A stretch of DNA of 64,000 nucleotides, from the NCBI RefSeq assembly GCF_033115175.1, contig NC_084836.1, positions 78,148,253 through 78,212,252 on the forward strand, given 5' to 3'. Positions within the stretch are counted from its first letter, which is position 1; every line of letters begins with the position of its first letter. Positions 22,247 through 39,329 of this stretch are shown piece by piece. This DNA is from Lepus europaeus (lineage: Eukaryota; Chordata; Mammalia; Lagomorpha; Leporidae). Position numbers and translations under genes: made by a program. The notes beneath the pieces were generated by a model, which saw nothing but the letters and a program-made list of their open reading frames with translations, was not told the origin of the DNA and did no database searches.

Positions 22247-22825
22247 AAAATCACCTTTACTAAAGGTTTTCCTCAGTCCCTGGCCTGTTTTTTCCAAATG
22301 TTGTACAACAGGAAACTAAGCAAGACCAAAGGCTGCAGAGCCCGTTGGAATGTGGACCAGGGTGTTTCTCACACAGTGGTTGGAAGGCACCGAGAGTCAC
22401 CTTGGTTGAGGCCGGGAGCAGCCCTGTGCTGGCGCTGAGGGGCTTTCCTTGCCTCAGGTCACACTGGAGAGCCACCTAGGCTGCAGGTGGGCTTGCTCTC
22501 TTTCCCGGGGCTGCACTTGGAGGAGAATCCGAGATGGCCCGCAAAGTGCCCTGTAGAACCCCTGCAGGGCTGTGGGCACCTCTGCTCTCAGGGACAGCTC
22601 ATCCTCCTGGGCAGGGGACTGTGCCATCCCGATGCCCACTGTGACCTTATGTAGAAGCAGGCACGGCACATCCGCTGCTGTTTGTGAGCGAGCAGGGGGG
22701 CGTCACCTCCAGAGAATACCGTGAAACCGACGTTCAATCCCCAGACTGCATAGTAAAATGCTGACAGACTCTGATCTTAAACCTCATTCCTCACACAATC
22801 AACAAAAAGTAAGGATCCTATTTCA

Positions 22826-23120
22826 GGGGCTGGCGTGGTGTGGCAGGGAAAGCAGCTGCCTGCAACACCAGCATCCCATGTGGGCGACAGTTTGTGTCCC
22901 AGCTGCTCCACTTCCAGTCGGAAAGCAGCGTAAGATGGCCCAAGTGGTTGGGCCCCTGCCACCCACATAGGAGACCCAGATGAAGCCCACGGCTGCTGGC
23001 TTTGTTCTGGCCTAGCCCTGGCTGTTGTAGCCATTTGGGGAGTAAATGAACAGATGGAAACTGACTCTGTCTCTCAGTCTCTTTCAAATAAGTAAATCTT
23101 TAAAAAAAAAAAAAAAAAAA
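22826..23120 (+). mobile_element. C-repeat SINE
   Basis: Head ggggctggcgtggtgtggca to a poly(A) tail of about 19, just beyond the presumed GZF1 3' end. Confidence 0.9.
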
Positions 23121-23164
23121 GGCTTCTGCAGAGCCTCGATCACAATCACATAAATAAGCTGAAA

Positions 23165-24802
23165 TGCAAAGCTGTTTTTACAAAGACATTTATTAACATG
23201 TTAAACAGTGTTTTTGTAGAACTTCTAAAGAAACAAATTCAAGACAAAAATTATTCCAGGAGGTAACAAAATAATCTATCACTTAAATTCCTTCTCATCA
23301 GGATGACTGCTCCATAAAACAGTGCATCAGCTGGCAGGTTCTGTCTCTTCCAACCGAGATGAAAACGAGTGTGTCTTTTTTCCCCCGCTCTGTAAACATG
23401 ACTTGGATACAGTGACACCGTCCTAGCTGAATTCGGCCCTGTGACCTTTTTAGGGCCAGCGTGATACAGGTTACCAGCGCCTGAGACACCTCGCAGAGGC
23501 TTCGCTGTTCACCGTGACCGAAGTCACAACAAAGCAAGCAGCTGGGAAGAAAGCCCTCCCCCAGCACAGCTGTATCTGCATCTCAGACCTCACAGATAAA
23601 GTATCTTCTTCTTAGGAAATCAGTGTTCATAGCACGTTTAATAAATAAGATGTAAGGGGGGAAGCAACCGGTGAGAAAAGGAATTTTCTCCTTTAAGGCC
23701 TTGAAGGGTTCCACGCGACTCAGCACATCCTAGGTACACAGGACCAGGCCCAGGCCGTGGGACGAGACATCAGGTTTAGCGAACAGCAGGGTTGTTCTTC
23801 CACTGTGCGTGTTTCGGAGCGTGGCGAAGCCCAGCACAAGCCAGGGAACGGCGCGGCGCCCGCCCCCACGGTCCACTCTTTAAGGCATAATCAGGGATGA
23901 CAGTGTCCAGGCTTTTGGTCCCCTCTCCCATCTTCTCACGCGCTCCCAAGGACACACAGGCGTAGCAATCACTAGCTGCTTCCATGCTGAGTGTGGAAAT
24001 GAGGAAATCTGTGTGTGGAGAATTCCACAGATCAAGGCAGGAAGACCCAGCAGCAACACTGTTCTGACATCTACCACGCTCACCTCGCGTTGCTGCTTGT
24101 GAATGAAATGACACGGGTGTTCACAGCCTCTTGCTTAATTTCTCACACCTCGCTGCAAACAGCACACTGTCTGTCTGGGCTCTTTGGTAGGACGGGGTTC
24201 ACCTAATCTGGTCTTCAGGAATGAAACGGAACAGCCACACCTGCTTCCAAAGCTGATCTTCTGACAGGTTCCCGGCTGTGTCTGTGCTCAGCAGTTTCCC
24301 ATGAGTGCCTGGGAGTGGAGAGGGAACCAGGAGGAACAAATGCACCAATCCATTTCTTCAGTTCCGCCTGAAGGTCCCTGTGGCAAATGTGATTTGCATG
24401 GCTAACAATACGTGGTCCCACTTGATATCAGCTTGGTAGAAAAATACCTTCAGACTACCCGAGAAGTAAACACACGAGGAAGCTAAGGCAGGGTGAAGCA
24501 CCAGCACTCCGAGGATTCACACACAGCCCACGCAGGGGTTACAGGTGGTCACGTGGGCGGCCTTGCTTGGTGACCACGTCATGAGATCATGCAGGTCAGG
24601 ATTTTCAAGGGAAAGCTTTCACAACGCAGCGATGACAACGTGCAAGGTGACGGAGGCCGAGGGAGATGGATGGAGGCTGTCCCTGCCCACACCTCGCACA
24701 GGGACGACTGTCTCTTGGCCCCAGGCCCCGCTGGGCTGCAGCCGCCACCACATGGGGCCCCATGGAGGGTCCTGCCTGGCACCAGGCCTCGCGCACTCGC
24801 GC
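23165..24802 (-). other. GZF1: GZF1 3' untranslated region
   Basis: About 1.6 kb without SINEs between the GZF1 stop and the AATAAA (minus strand) at 23189-23194. A TTATTTATT nonamer of the AU-rich-element type lies at 23640-23648 on the minus strand. The exact 3' end is inferred. Confidence 0.7.
23189..23194 (-). terminator. GZF1: Poly(A) signal AATAAA, GZF1
   Basis: TTTATT on the plus strand reads AATAAA on the minus strand. It lies 1.6 kb beyond the GZF1 stop and just before a SINE-filled stretch. Confidence 0.65.
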
Positions 24803-30458
<5,656 letters not shown>

Positions 30459-30746
30459 CTTCCTTTCCAAAACCAGCTGTGAAGACAGAAACAGCAGTTT
30501 CAACAACCCTTCAAGCAGAAGAGCTGCAAATCACGAGAGGCATCTGTGTTCGCCGGAGGCACCAGCGCCATTAACAGCCTGGCTCTTCCCATGGGCACAT
30601 GCTGCCAGCAGTGTCCTGGAGCCCACAGTGCCCTTTCCAAAGATGATATTTCATGAAATAAGAGAATATTTTCCTAAGGTTTCCTCCAGTGATAAACAAA
30701 TACAACCAAAACTATCATTAGTGGAATACATTAAAACAATAACTTG

Positions 30747-31080
30747 GGGGCCGGCACTGTGGTGCAGCAGGTTAAAGCCCTGGCCTGAAGCACCGACATC
30801 CCATATGGGCGCAGGTTCAAGACCTGGCTGCTCCTCTTCTGATCCAGCTCTCTGCTGTGGCCTGGGAAATCAGAAGATGGCCTAAGTCCTTGGGCCCCTG
30901 CACCCATGTGGGAGACCCGGAAGAAGCTCCTGGCTCCTGGCTTCCGATTGGCGCAGCTCTGGCAATTGCAGTCAACTGGGGAGTGAACCAGCCGATGGAA
31001 GACCTCTCTCTCTGTGTCTACCTCTCTCTGTAACTCTGTCTTTCAAATACATAAAATAAATCTAAAAACAAAACAAAACA
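30747..31080 (+). mobile_element. C-repeat SINE in GZF1 intron 1
   Basis: Head gggggccggcactgtggtgc to tail aaaataaatctaaaaacaaa; aaaacaataact on both sides (about 30,734 and 31,075) is the target duplication. Confidence 0.93.
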
Positions 31081-31104
31081 ATAACTCGCTTATCAAGGTC
31101 ATCC

Positions 31105-31380
31105 TTTTTTTTTTTTTCTTTTTTAAAGATTTACTTGACAGAGTTATGGAAGAGAGAGATCTTCCATCTGCTGGTTCACTCCCCAGATGGTTGCAATGGC
31201 CAGGGCTGCACTAGGCAGAAGCCAAGAGCCTGGAACTCCATCCGGGTCTCCCATGTGGGTGGCAGGGGCCCAAGCACTTGGGCCATCGGCTGTTGTTTTC
31301 CCAAGTGCATTAGCAGGGAGCTGGATCGGAAGCAGAGCAGCCATACGGATGCTGGTGTCACAGGCCACCATGCTGGCCCC
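31105..31380 (-). mobile_element. C-repeat SINE in GZF1 intron 1, inverted to its neighbour
   Basis: T-run then reversed copy ending ccaccatgctggcccc; caaggtcat and caaggttat flank it. Confidence 0.92.
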
Positions 31381-31525
31381 CAAGGTTATTTTCTAATCTG
31401 TTTACAGACATGCCCTAAAACTGTGACAGAATTTATGGCAACAACGTCTGATTCTTTGGCCAGGAAACCAGATAATTAAAAGGAAACATGCTAGCCACTC
31501 TCTGGGAGCAAACCTCAAAGAATCA

Positions 31526-31756
31526 TTTTTATTAAAAAAATCTAGAGAAATAGACCTTCCATCCACTGGTTCACTCCCCCTGGCTAGCAAGGGCTAGGCC
31601 AGGAGCTGGGCCAGGCTGAAGCCAGGAGCCCAGAACTCCATCCGGGTCTTCCATGCAGGGGCTCATTAGCCGGCAGCTGGTCCTGGAACCAGCTGTCAGA
31701 TATGGGATGCCAACAGGGCACTTGGCACTTTAACCCCCTGTGTCACAACGCCATCC
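31526..31756 (-). mobile_element. Old C-repeat SINE in GZF1 intron 1
   Basis: Shortened reversed copy from tttttattaaaaaaatctag to ctgtgtcacaacgccatcct. Confidence 0.8.
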
Positions 31757-32935
31757 TCGCTAGAGAAATCATCTCTGCCTGTGGAAACAAACCTGTGAAT
31801 ACCGTCTTTCCATGAGGAAAACTGGGGAAAGCAGCTCAGAATCCCATCACCACCCCAAAACGCTTTATAACCTGCAGGACTGTTCCTGTCCCGAAACAGT
31901 GCAAGCTCCAAGGCTGCGGCTGAACCGTGGGTTTCCCCTCTGCAGGTGGCCGGTGGAGGGCTCCTTGTTGCTAGCTCCCCACGCAGAAACACAGAAGCCC
32001 TAACAAGGTGGTAGTGAGGGGCTGGCCTGGACTTGAGCTTGGGCCTGCCCAGCTGGGCTCCGGCCTCAAAGCGAAGCTGGTCTCCGCACCCCCTGAACGC
32101 CGTCTTGGGCCCCAGAAGTCCGTCCAGTGCAGTGGGCGCGCAGAGGTAACCGCTTCCCCCCGGGGATCCCGCATCCTGCCCTCGCTGCCCCTCCCCCAGA
32201 CTTATGCCCTGGACCCTGCGCCCACCTTCCTCAGACCGCTTCCGGCCATGCCTCAGCTGTCCGCTGGGCCCCACACGCTCCCTGAAGCCCCAGTCCCACC
32301 ACCCCCCCCCGGCCCGGACACGGAGTCCACCTGCAAACGCCCCCAGCAGGCCCGAGCAACGTCATCCGAAGCGGACTCCACAGTGAACGGCGCTGAACAC
32401 CCTGCCCAGGTCTCATCAGGAACCCGGGGCCCGGCGCCCCTGTCCCCCGGCCAGCCCCCCACCCCCAGCCTGCTGGCCTCGGGCGGACGTGAGTGCCCGC
32501 GGGCGCCCCGGGGCGACTTCTCCCGGTGCCTGCGGCCTGGCGCCCTGCGCCCACTTCAACTCCGCGCCGCGGCCGCCCGGCCCCCGCACGGACGCCTGCG
32601 GCCCGAGCCCCGGGCCCCCAGACGCGGCTCGCCAGCTCGGCGCAGGGGGCGTGGGTCTACGGTCGGACTTCCGGTCCCCTGGCTGACCCCGCGCCGTGAA
32701 CCTCCGGGCCCTCAAAGGCGACCCGCACCACAAAATGCTGCGGCCAGGGCCAAGCCCCTCCTCGCCGACGCAGGCATCCGGGGCCGCGTGGACCCGGCCC
32801 GCACTCCGGAGCTCGGCCGCACACGGCCCCGCTCCAGCATCCCGAGGTCCACCGCTCTTCAGCGCCGCTGGGACCTGCGGACAGCCGGGCAGCGGCAGCG
32901 AGGCTCGCCGGGGCCCCTGCGGACCGCGCACTCAC

Positions 32936-33120
32936 CTCCGAGCCAGCGGCCCCGCCGCAGACGCTGTTCGCCGGACCAGGCCCGCAGGAACTACCGGCCT
33001 GGCTGGGCGGGGCGCGGCGCCAGGCGCGGGGGCCGCCGATTGGCCACCGCGGGCCCCGCCCCGCCCCGCAGACACCGCCCACCACGTCCCTCCTCCACAC
33101 AGGCCGGGACAGGGGCTGCG
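32936..33120 (-). other. GZF1: GZF1 non-coding first exon (5' boundary uncertain)
   Basis: A strong donor, CGGAG|gtgagt on the minus strand, lies at 32936 inside a CpG island upstream of the GZF1 acceptor. The transcription start is not defined by sequence; I place the exon between 32,936 and about 33,050-33,150. Confidence 0.6.
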
Positions 33121-33156
33121 CGCGCACGTCGCGCTGCGGCGACCGTTCGGACAGAG

Positions 33157-33214
33157 TTACGTAATCTGACGTATGCCGCGCGCCACCACCCACTGGCCGC
33201 GCCGGATTGCGTCA
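33157..33214. promoter_or_regulatory. Cluster of three CRE/bZIP-type sites
   Basis: TTACGTAA, TGACGTA and TTGCGTCA fall within 58 bp just upstream of the presumed GZF1 start. These are binding sequences for CREB/ATF, C/EBP or PAR-bZIP proteins. Function here is inferred from position. Confidence 0.5.
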
Positions 33215-33959
33215 CCCACCGCGAGACGCGGCTGCGCCTGCGCACAAAACAGCGCCGCTGGCGAGGCGGGTCGCTGCGGCGGCGGCAGGGGGGGCGGAGC
33301 CACCGCGAATGGTCACATGGGTGTCTCCCCAGTAGCCGGCAGCTTTGGGGCGCCGGAGCGTGCAAGATGCGCGTGGCACGGGGTTGGGTCCCCGGCTGAG
33401 GGGAGCACCAAGTGCCCCACCCCGCCGCTGCCAGGCCCCCGACAGGTCCGCGCGCCGCAGAGGATGCCCCGAGATCTGCCTCCTAGGGCTCCCGTGACCT
33501 CCCCGGACTCCGCTTGTGTGGGTGCGGGGTCCCCGCGCCGCCGTCCGGGGACTCGGCTTTGTCTCGCCGCCCAGTCGCGTTGGTGGTGGAAAGCGGGAGG
33601 TTTCCCTCCGCTCCCTCTGGGCGCGTGTTACTCAGAGCCCCGGGGTCAAGCACCTGTCCCGACCTGGACAGGTGCATGGGGGCTCTGAAGCCTGGCCGGG
33701 CTCCTGCAAGTGTGAGACGTTTGATCTGCTCCCCACGAAGCCGGCCGTGCGCGGGCGTCAGGGAGAGTCAGGACGGAGGGCGGCGCTGAGCGGTGTAGCC
33801 AGGCCGCCTCCTTGGGGACTTGGCTGTCTTGGACGCGGGTGGGTGCGGCGTCGCTCCTGCTTCGCTCCGCACCAGGGTGAGATTCCTTCCTGTCTGCACA
33901 GCCTCTCAGAGGGTTAACTGGAACTTGCGTCGCATGCCAGTTGAATGCCTATTCAAAAA

Positions 33960-34088
33960 CATTTTTTTAAAAGGTTTGTTTATCTGAAAAGCAGAGTTAG
34001 AGAACGGGAGGTCTTCCACCTGTTGATTCACTGGGATGCTAGTACTGTGGGAGGCCACTTTACCCGCTGTGCCACAGCACCAGCCCCA
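33960..34088 (-). mobile_element. C-repeat SINE with a central deletion
   Basis: Both ends of a reversed copy are present (tttgtttatctgaaaagcag and gtgccacagcaccagcccc), but about 200 bp of body is missing. Confidence 0.85.
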
Positions 34089-34094
34089 CAAATT

Positions 34095-34395
34095 TTTTTT
34101 GAAGATTTATTTAAAGTCAAAGTAACAGATCTTCCATTCCCTGGTTCACTCCCCCAATGGCCAAAACAGCTAAGGCTCTGCCAGTCCAAAGCCAAGAGCC
34201 CAGAACTCTACCAGGTCTCCCACGTGGGGTGCAGGGGCCCAAGCACTTGGGCCATCTTCTCCTGCTTTTCCCAGGCCATTAGCAAGGAGCTGGATCAGAA
34301 GTGGAGCAGCTGTTAGTGCTGGACTCAAACCAATGCCCTTTCAGATGCCAGCATTACAGGTGGTGGTAACCGCCTACATCACAATGCTGACCTCC
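34095..34395 (-). mobile_element. C-repeat SINE (diverged)
   Basis: Reversed copy directly following the deleted one, ending ctacatcacaatgctgacct. Confidence 0.88.
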
Positions 34396-34813
34396 AATTT
34401 TTTAAAAAACTGTTTCCTTTCTCTGCTACCTTTGAAGAGAAGATCTCTGGGTTAGGAGATTGTTTTTAATTATATTTCCTCAACAGGAGTCAGCTTCCTA
34501 CATAAAATTTTTTTTTTCAGTTTGTTTTATCGTGGTGGCCACTGACCAACAAAACTGGTCCCTGACCAGACCAGAAATATCCCAGGGAAATTTGTAGAAA
34601 TGAATGTAAAACAGCTCAAGAGGAAAGGGGGATGCCCCTGCTCAGGTCTCAGAGGGCTCATCTTTCTGTTCATGAACTCACAAGCCAGAAACACAGAAGA
34701 CAAAAAGAACAAATTTCCCTGAATGAGTAGGAGCCAGCCATGTCACACACAGCAGGTTAGACCCCTAGGGGCTTCAGATACAAGAGTATGGCCCCAGGAA
34801 GACTATAGAATAA

Positions 34814-35098
34814 AGGGCGGCATTGTGGATCAGCAGGTAAAGCTAGTTCGAATCCAGGCTATTTGGCTATTCTACTTCCGATCCAGTTTCCTGTTGATGC
34901 GCCTGGGAAAGCAGCAGAAAATGGTTCAGGTGCTTGGGCCTCTGCACCAAAGTAGGAGGCTTGGATGAAGCTCCTGGCACCACCTGGCCCAGCCCTAGCT
35001 ATTGCAGCCATCTGGGGAGTGAACCAGTGGATGGACGTATTCTCTCTCGATCTCTCGATCTCTCTCTCTCTAACTCTGCCTCTCAGATAAATAAATAA
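34814..35098 (+). mobile_element. C-repeat SINE
   Basis: gggcggcattgtggatcagc to agataaataaataaac, with a CT/GATCTCT-rich run near 35,040. Confidence 0.9.
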
Positions 35099-35358
35099 AC
35101 CTGGCCTGCTCCTCTTCCAGTCCAGCTCTCTGCTGTGGCCCGGGAAGGCAGTGGAGGATGGCCCAAGTGCTTGGGCCCTGCACCCACTTGGGAGACCAGG
35201 AGAAGCACCTGGCTCCTGGCTTTGGATCAGCACAGTGCATCAGCTGCAATGGCCACTTGGGGGGTGAACCAACGGAAAAAGGAAGACCTTTCTCTCTGTC
35301 TCTCTCACTGTCCACTCTGCCTGTCAAAAAATAAATAAATAAACTTTAAAAAAAAAGA
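35099..35358 (+). mobile_element. C-repeat SINE, younger type, 5'-truncated
   Basis: It begins in mid-body (tggcctgctcctcttccagt) directly after the tail of the preceding copy, and ends gcctgtcaaaaaataaataa. Confidence 0.88.
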
Positions 35359-36231
35359 AAAAGGACTAAATAAAACTCCTAAAAGTTAAAATATATTCAC
35401 TGAAAATAACTCACCAGCTCCCCTGGTGAGTTAAATAGTTTAGGCACAGCTGAAGTGAGAGCTACTGAATTGGAAGACAGAGGAAATGGCTAACAATGTA
35501 ACACAGGATGGAAATTCTGAACAAAAAGTTAAGATGCAGGAGAGGCTAAGAAAGTCTAAATACCAATAGGGGTTCAAGAAGCAGAAAAAAAAGGCTTTGA
35601 GAAATAATTTTCAAATAGATAATGGTGGATCATTTTCCAGAATTGAAGAAAGAAGTTCTCAGGGTTTGGGAAGGATAGATAATAAAATCACGTGTGATGC
35701 AATGTAATGAAACTGCAGAATGTCAGAACCCAGGAGACCTTAAATTATCCGAGTCAGACCACAGAGACCCGATGGTTAGAGCTGTCTAAGGAGTGCAGAA
35801 GGAGATACTGTGCTCTGTATAGAAGACTTGGGAGGAGAGTCGACAGGTAAAGAATGCAGGCATAAATCCAGCAGCAGGAATGCTGGGGAGCAAGGAGCTG
35901 GCCTCTCTATAAAATAATGAGGGATGAGCTGCACAGCAGAAGCCCTTCATATACCTGCAATGCTCTTCCCCTCGGTGGTTCTCAGCTCTGGTCGCACCCC
36001 GGAGCACACCCCCACATCCCACAGGCTCTAACCACTCCGACCTTGAGCTGTTCCCTTAGCCCCGCCCCTCTGTTCCATGGCTACTTTGAATTCTACCCGA
36101 AAATTCTTGGCACTAAAATGTGCTCTCTGGACAGAAATCCTCCCAAGTCCATGTCCCCAACTCCCAAACCAATATATTTTGAAACACACATCAAATCTCC
36201 AAGTCTGGGCCCAATATACTGCATTCCAATA

Positions 36232-36320
36232 TAGAAACCAGGAACTACATCCAGGTCTTCGACCTGGGTGGCAGAGCCCAAGTACCTAGGCCATCTTCTG
36301 CCACCTTCCTAGAGGTATTG
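36232..36320 (-). mobile_element. C-repeat SINE fragment
   Basis: Diverged central piece: ggaactacatccaggtcttc to ctaggccatcttctgcca. Confidence 0.6.
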
Positions 36321-36458
36321 GCTGTACCCCGACCTCCTGTTCCCCCGTTGTGAGTTAATGACGATGAAAATAAGAACCAGAAAGTGATGCCTACCGCGGG
36401 TGAGGCTCTGAGATCATCACTGGTGTAGCTCATTTCTTCCCGCAGAACTCTAAGCTGG

Positions 36459-36467
<9 letters not shown>

Positions 36468-36501
<34 letters not shown>

Positions 36502-36819
36502 GACAGGCAGAGTGGATAGTGTGAGAGAGAGAGAGAGAGAGAAAGGTCTTCCTTTTTGCTGTTGGTTCACCCTCCAATGGCCGCTGCGGCCGGCGCATCT
36601 CGCTGATCCGAAGCTAGGAGCCAGGTGCTTCTCCTGGTCTCCGATGCGGGTGCAGGGCCCAAGCACTTGGGCCATCCTCCACTGCCTTCCCAGGCCATAG
36701 CAGAGAGCTGGCCTGGAAGAGGGGCAACCGGGATAGAATCCAGTGCCCCAACCGGGACTAGAACCCGGTGTGCCAGCGCCACAAGGCGGAGGATTAGCCT
36801 GTTAAGCCATGGCGCCAGC
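36468..36819 (-). mobile_element. C-repeat SINE, younger type, with an ATT-repeat tail and 20-bp target duplication
   Basis: Reversed copy whose tail has become an ATT microsatellite (about 36,460-36,500). The target repeat starting ctctaagctgg occurs at 36448-36467 and 36820-36839. Confidence 0.93.
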
Positions 36820-37769
36820 CTCTAAGCTGGCATTATTATCCCCATTCTACACAGGGGAAAATGGAGGCCCAAGGAGCTGGAGCGAATTTAGCCATGATCC
36901 CACAGAGAGCAAGCCCAGAGCCAGTACTGCCCCTCCAGAGCCAGCTCTGCCTAAGCAGGCCACTTCCCCAACTAAGGAGCTGCCTCTTGTCAGATCTGGC
37001 AAAAAAAAAAAAAAAAAAAACAAAAAAAAACAAAGGGAACTAAAGGGAGGAGGACTGGGTAACATTTCCAGACTCCACGTTGCTTTGTGAGCCTCCAGCA
37101 GAGGTCACCAAGGAGGAACGTGGCTTGGAAGTCTGCTGGGCGAGAGTGCTGGCTTCCTCCTGGAAGTGTGGCAACAGCCCTAGCATTTCCCTGGCCGTTG
37201 TGCTTGGCCCAGGTCTTGTGGTGGTCATATGCCCCTCAGCACAGGGCATTTGCACTTCCGGTTCTTCCCCCAGACCCCAGCAAAGCCAAGCTCAACTCCC
37301 TGACAAGAGGAAACCCGTACACATACTTGTTAAACAAATGAATGAGTGAACAAATCAAAGAATGGCCATTTGACTGCTGCCCAAGGCCCCCCCGGCCGCT
37401 GGCTGCTGGCTATGTCTGGTGTAGTCAGTTCTCTGGAAGCTTCACAGTAAGTACCGTGCAAGCCCAGCCTTTTTCATCTGCAAGAAGGCCCCTCCCTCCC
37501 CCGCCCTATGGCTGAGCTGACTCGCAGCCTTGCCTCTCTGTGATGGACCAGACTGTGGGAACTCCTACACAAAGCCAGGCTGGAGATAACTACACGAATG
37601 CAAGTGGGTGTCCCTGGCTCGCCCTGGCCCAATCCAGGCCCCGTGCTCTGAACATGAGTAAGCAACGCTCCTATTATGCACTTTGATTTCATTTCTCTGA
37701 TGACTGGAGAAGCAGATTAAAGGCAGCTGTCGAGTGCGACGCTGCTGGTGTCGGCGAAGCCCGAGAGGT

Positions 37770-38010
37770 AGGGGAAGGGGTGCGTCTGTCTTAAGACGCC
37801 CGCTTCCCATGTTGCACTGCCTGGGTTGGACACCTGGCTCTGGCTCTGGCTCCTGGCTCCAGCTTCCTGCCAATGCAGGCCCTGGAGGGCAGCAGGGAAT
37901 AGGGAAACCTATGTAGCTACATTCCTGCCCACCCCAGGGAAGTCGTTCTAGGCTCTCCCCTGCCACTCGTGGGCATTGCAGGCATTTGGGGAGTGCAGCA
38001 GTAACTCCCC
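37770..38010 (+). mobile_element. Old C-repeat SINE fragment
   Basis: Diverged: cgcttcccatgttgcactgc, ctggctccagcttcctgcca and gcaggcatttggggagtgca. Confidence 0.65.
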
Positions 38011-38039
38011 GGGTCAGGAGTAACCCCTGTCTTACTTTG

Positions 38040-38480
38040 TGTCTCTGAATTAGCCTACTTTAGGCACTGCATAGGAATGGTTTTATACGCACGTAGCCCT
38101 TTCTGTCTGAATATTTTCTTAGCGTAATGATCTCGAGTCATCCCTGTCACAGCGTGGCTGAGAATTTCAGTCCCCTTTAAGGCCAAGTAATATTACATTG
38201 TATGGCTCCAGTGGCCCCTTAGTTTATCTATTCATCTCTTGACTGCAATTTCCATGTTTTGGTTACTGTGGATCATGCTGCTTTGACTACTGGTGTACAA
38301 GTAACACAGTTCCTGCTCTGAATTCTGGGTAGGTTCCTGGACGTGGAACTGCTGGATTGTGTGCTGATTTACGTTTAACTGTTTGAGGACCCACCAAATC
38401 GCCTTCCAAAGCAGATGTTCCATTGTACCTTCTCATTGGTGTTGCAGAACAGTTCCCATTGCTCCACATCCTCCAAGGGG
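38040..38480 (-). mobile_element. Old L1 fragment (ORF2 3' portion)
   Basis: It reads as the antisense of an L1 end: aatattacattgtatggctc, gtttatctattcatctcttg, gtggatcatgctgctttgac, and gtggaactgctggattgtgt. The reading frame is degenerate. Confidence 0.6.
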
Positions 38481-38590
38481 ACTGAAACACGGTAGAGCAA
38501 GAGATTCTCTCTCTCTCACACATATACACACACGCACACACGGACACACGGGGTGTTTAGCATGCTATTGTATTTATCAAAACTCTTGTG

Positions 38591-38654
38591 TTTTTTTCTT
38601 TTAGTTTTTAGAATTTATTTCATTTGAAAGGCAGAGTTAGAGAGGCAGAGGGAA

Positions 38655-38701
<47 letters not shown>

Positions 38702-38963
38702 TCTTCTTCCATCTGCTGGCTCACTCCCCAGATGGCTGCAACAGCCCAAGCTGTGCCAATCCGAAGCCAGGAACCAGGAGCTTCTTCCAGGTCTCCCAGG
38801 TGGGGGGCAGCGGCCCAAGGACTTGGGCCATCTTCTACTGCTTTCCCAGGCCACAGCAGAGAGCTGGATTAGAAGTGGAGCACCGGGACTTGAACCAGTG
38901 CCCATATGGGATGCCGGCACTGCAGGCAGCAGCTTTACCTGCTATGTCACAGCGCTGGCCCCC
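38591..38963 (-). mobile_element. C-repeat SINE with a GA-microsatellite expansion
   Basis: Reversed copy. The normal GA run has grown to about 45 bp (38,654-38,699). It ends ctatgtcacagcgctggccc. Confidence 0.92.
38654..38699. repeat. (GA)n microsatellite
   Basis: Uninterrupted GA dinucleotides inside a reversed C-repeat; likely length-polymorphic. Confidence 0.9.
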
Positions 38964-39329
38964 AGGATGGATTTAACCGGGCCACAAATGCTTTCACATC
39001 CATGCATGCTGTCAGAATCAGTGAATCATTTTTTATAGAAGAGTTTCAAATAAAAAACGTGTTGCCCCAATGCTGTGGTCCCTGCTCGATCACTGTCAAG
39101 GATCACATCTGAGTGTCTGAAAATGCACGTGCCGTAGTTAGAAGCTGTTGGAAGCCTGAGGAGACACGAAGGCGAGACACTAGGACAGGGCAAGTTGGGG
39201 TCAGTGTCGCACCCGTGTGCACATGCGGACTTGCGTCGCTGGCGTCCTCACAGCTCTAACGCCTCGCCAACAGAAGATGTGGAATGTGATTCTCCCAAGT
39301 TCTATATTCCGTTTCATTTAAAAATGCTT

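Larger units (their letters stand above)
19936..23165. other. Intergenic region between the convergent NAPB and GZF1 3' ends
   Basis: About 3.2 kb with no supported gene. It contains C-repeat SINEs at 20,569, 21,008, 21,345, 21,916 and 22,826, short mariner-MITE-like pieces at about 20,945-21,005 and 21,652-21,760, and otherwise unassigned sequence. Confidence 0.7.
30477..32935 (-). other. GZF1: GZF1 first intron
   Basis: The 2.5-kb intron lies between the CpG-island exon donor (32935-32934 gt, minus strand) and the coding-exon acceptor. It contains a plus-strand and a minus-strand C-repeat only about 25 bp apart, an older SINE, and GC-rich island sequence towards the promoter. Confidence 0.8.
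32100..33880 (-). promoter_or_regulatory. GZF1: CpG island and promoter of GZF1
   Basis: A dense CpG stretch with a CCAAT box (minus strand, 33039-33043), GC boxes around 33,000-33,070, a TTACGTAA palindrome (33157-33164), TGACGTA (33167-33173) and TTGCGTCA (33207-33214). It surrounds the GZF1 first-exon donor and lacks a TATA box. The island runs about 700 bp further right than one gene start needs. Confidence 0.8.

Noticed and set aside
32008-33399. 463-codon plus-strand open frame
   Set aside because: It lies in the GZF1 CpG island. GC-rich DNA lacks stops, several frames are open at once, and no domain is recognisable.
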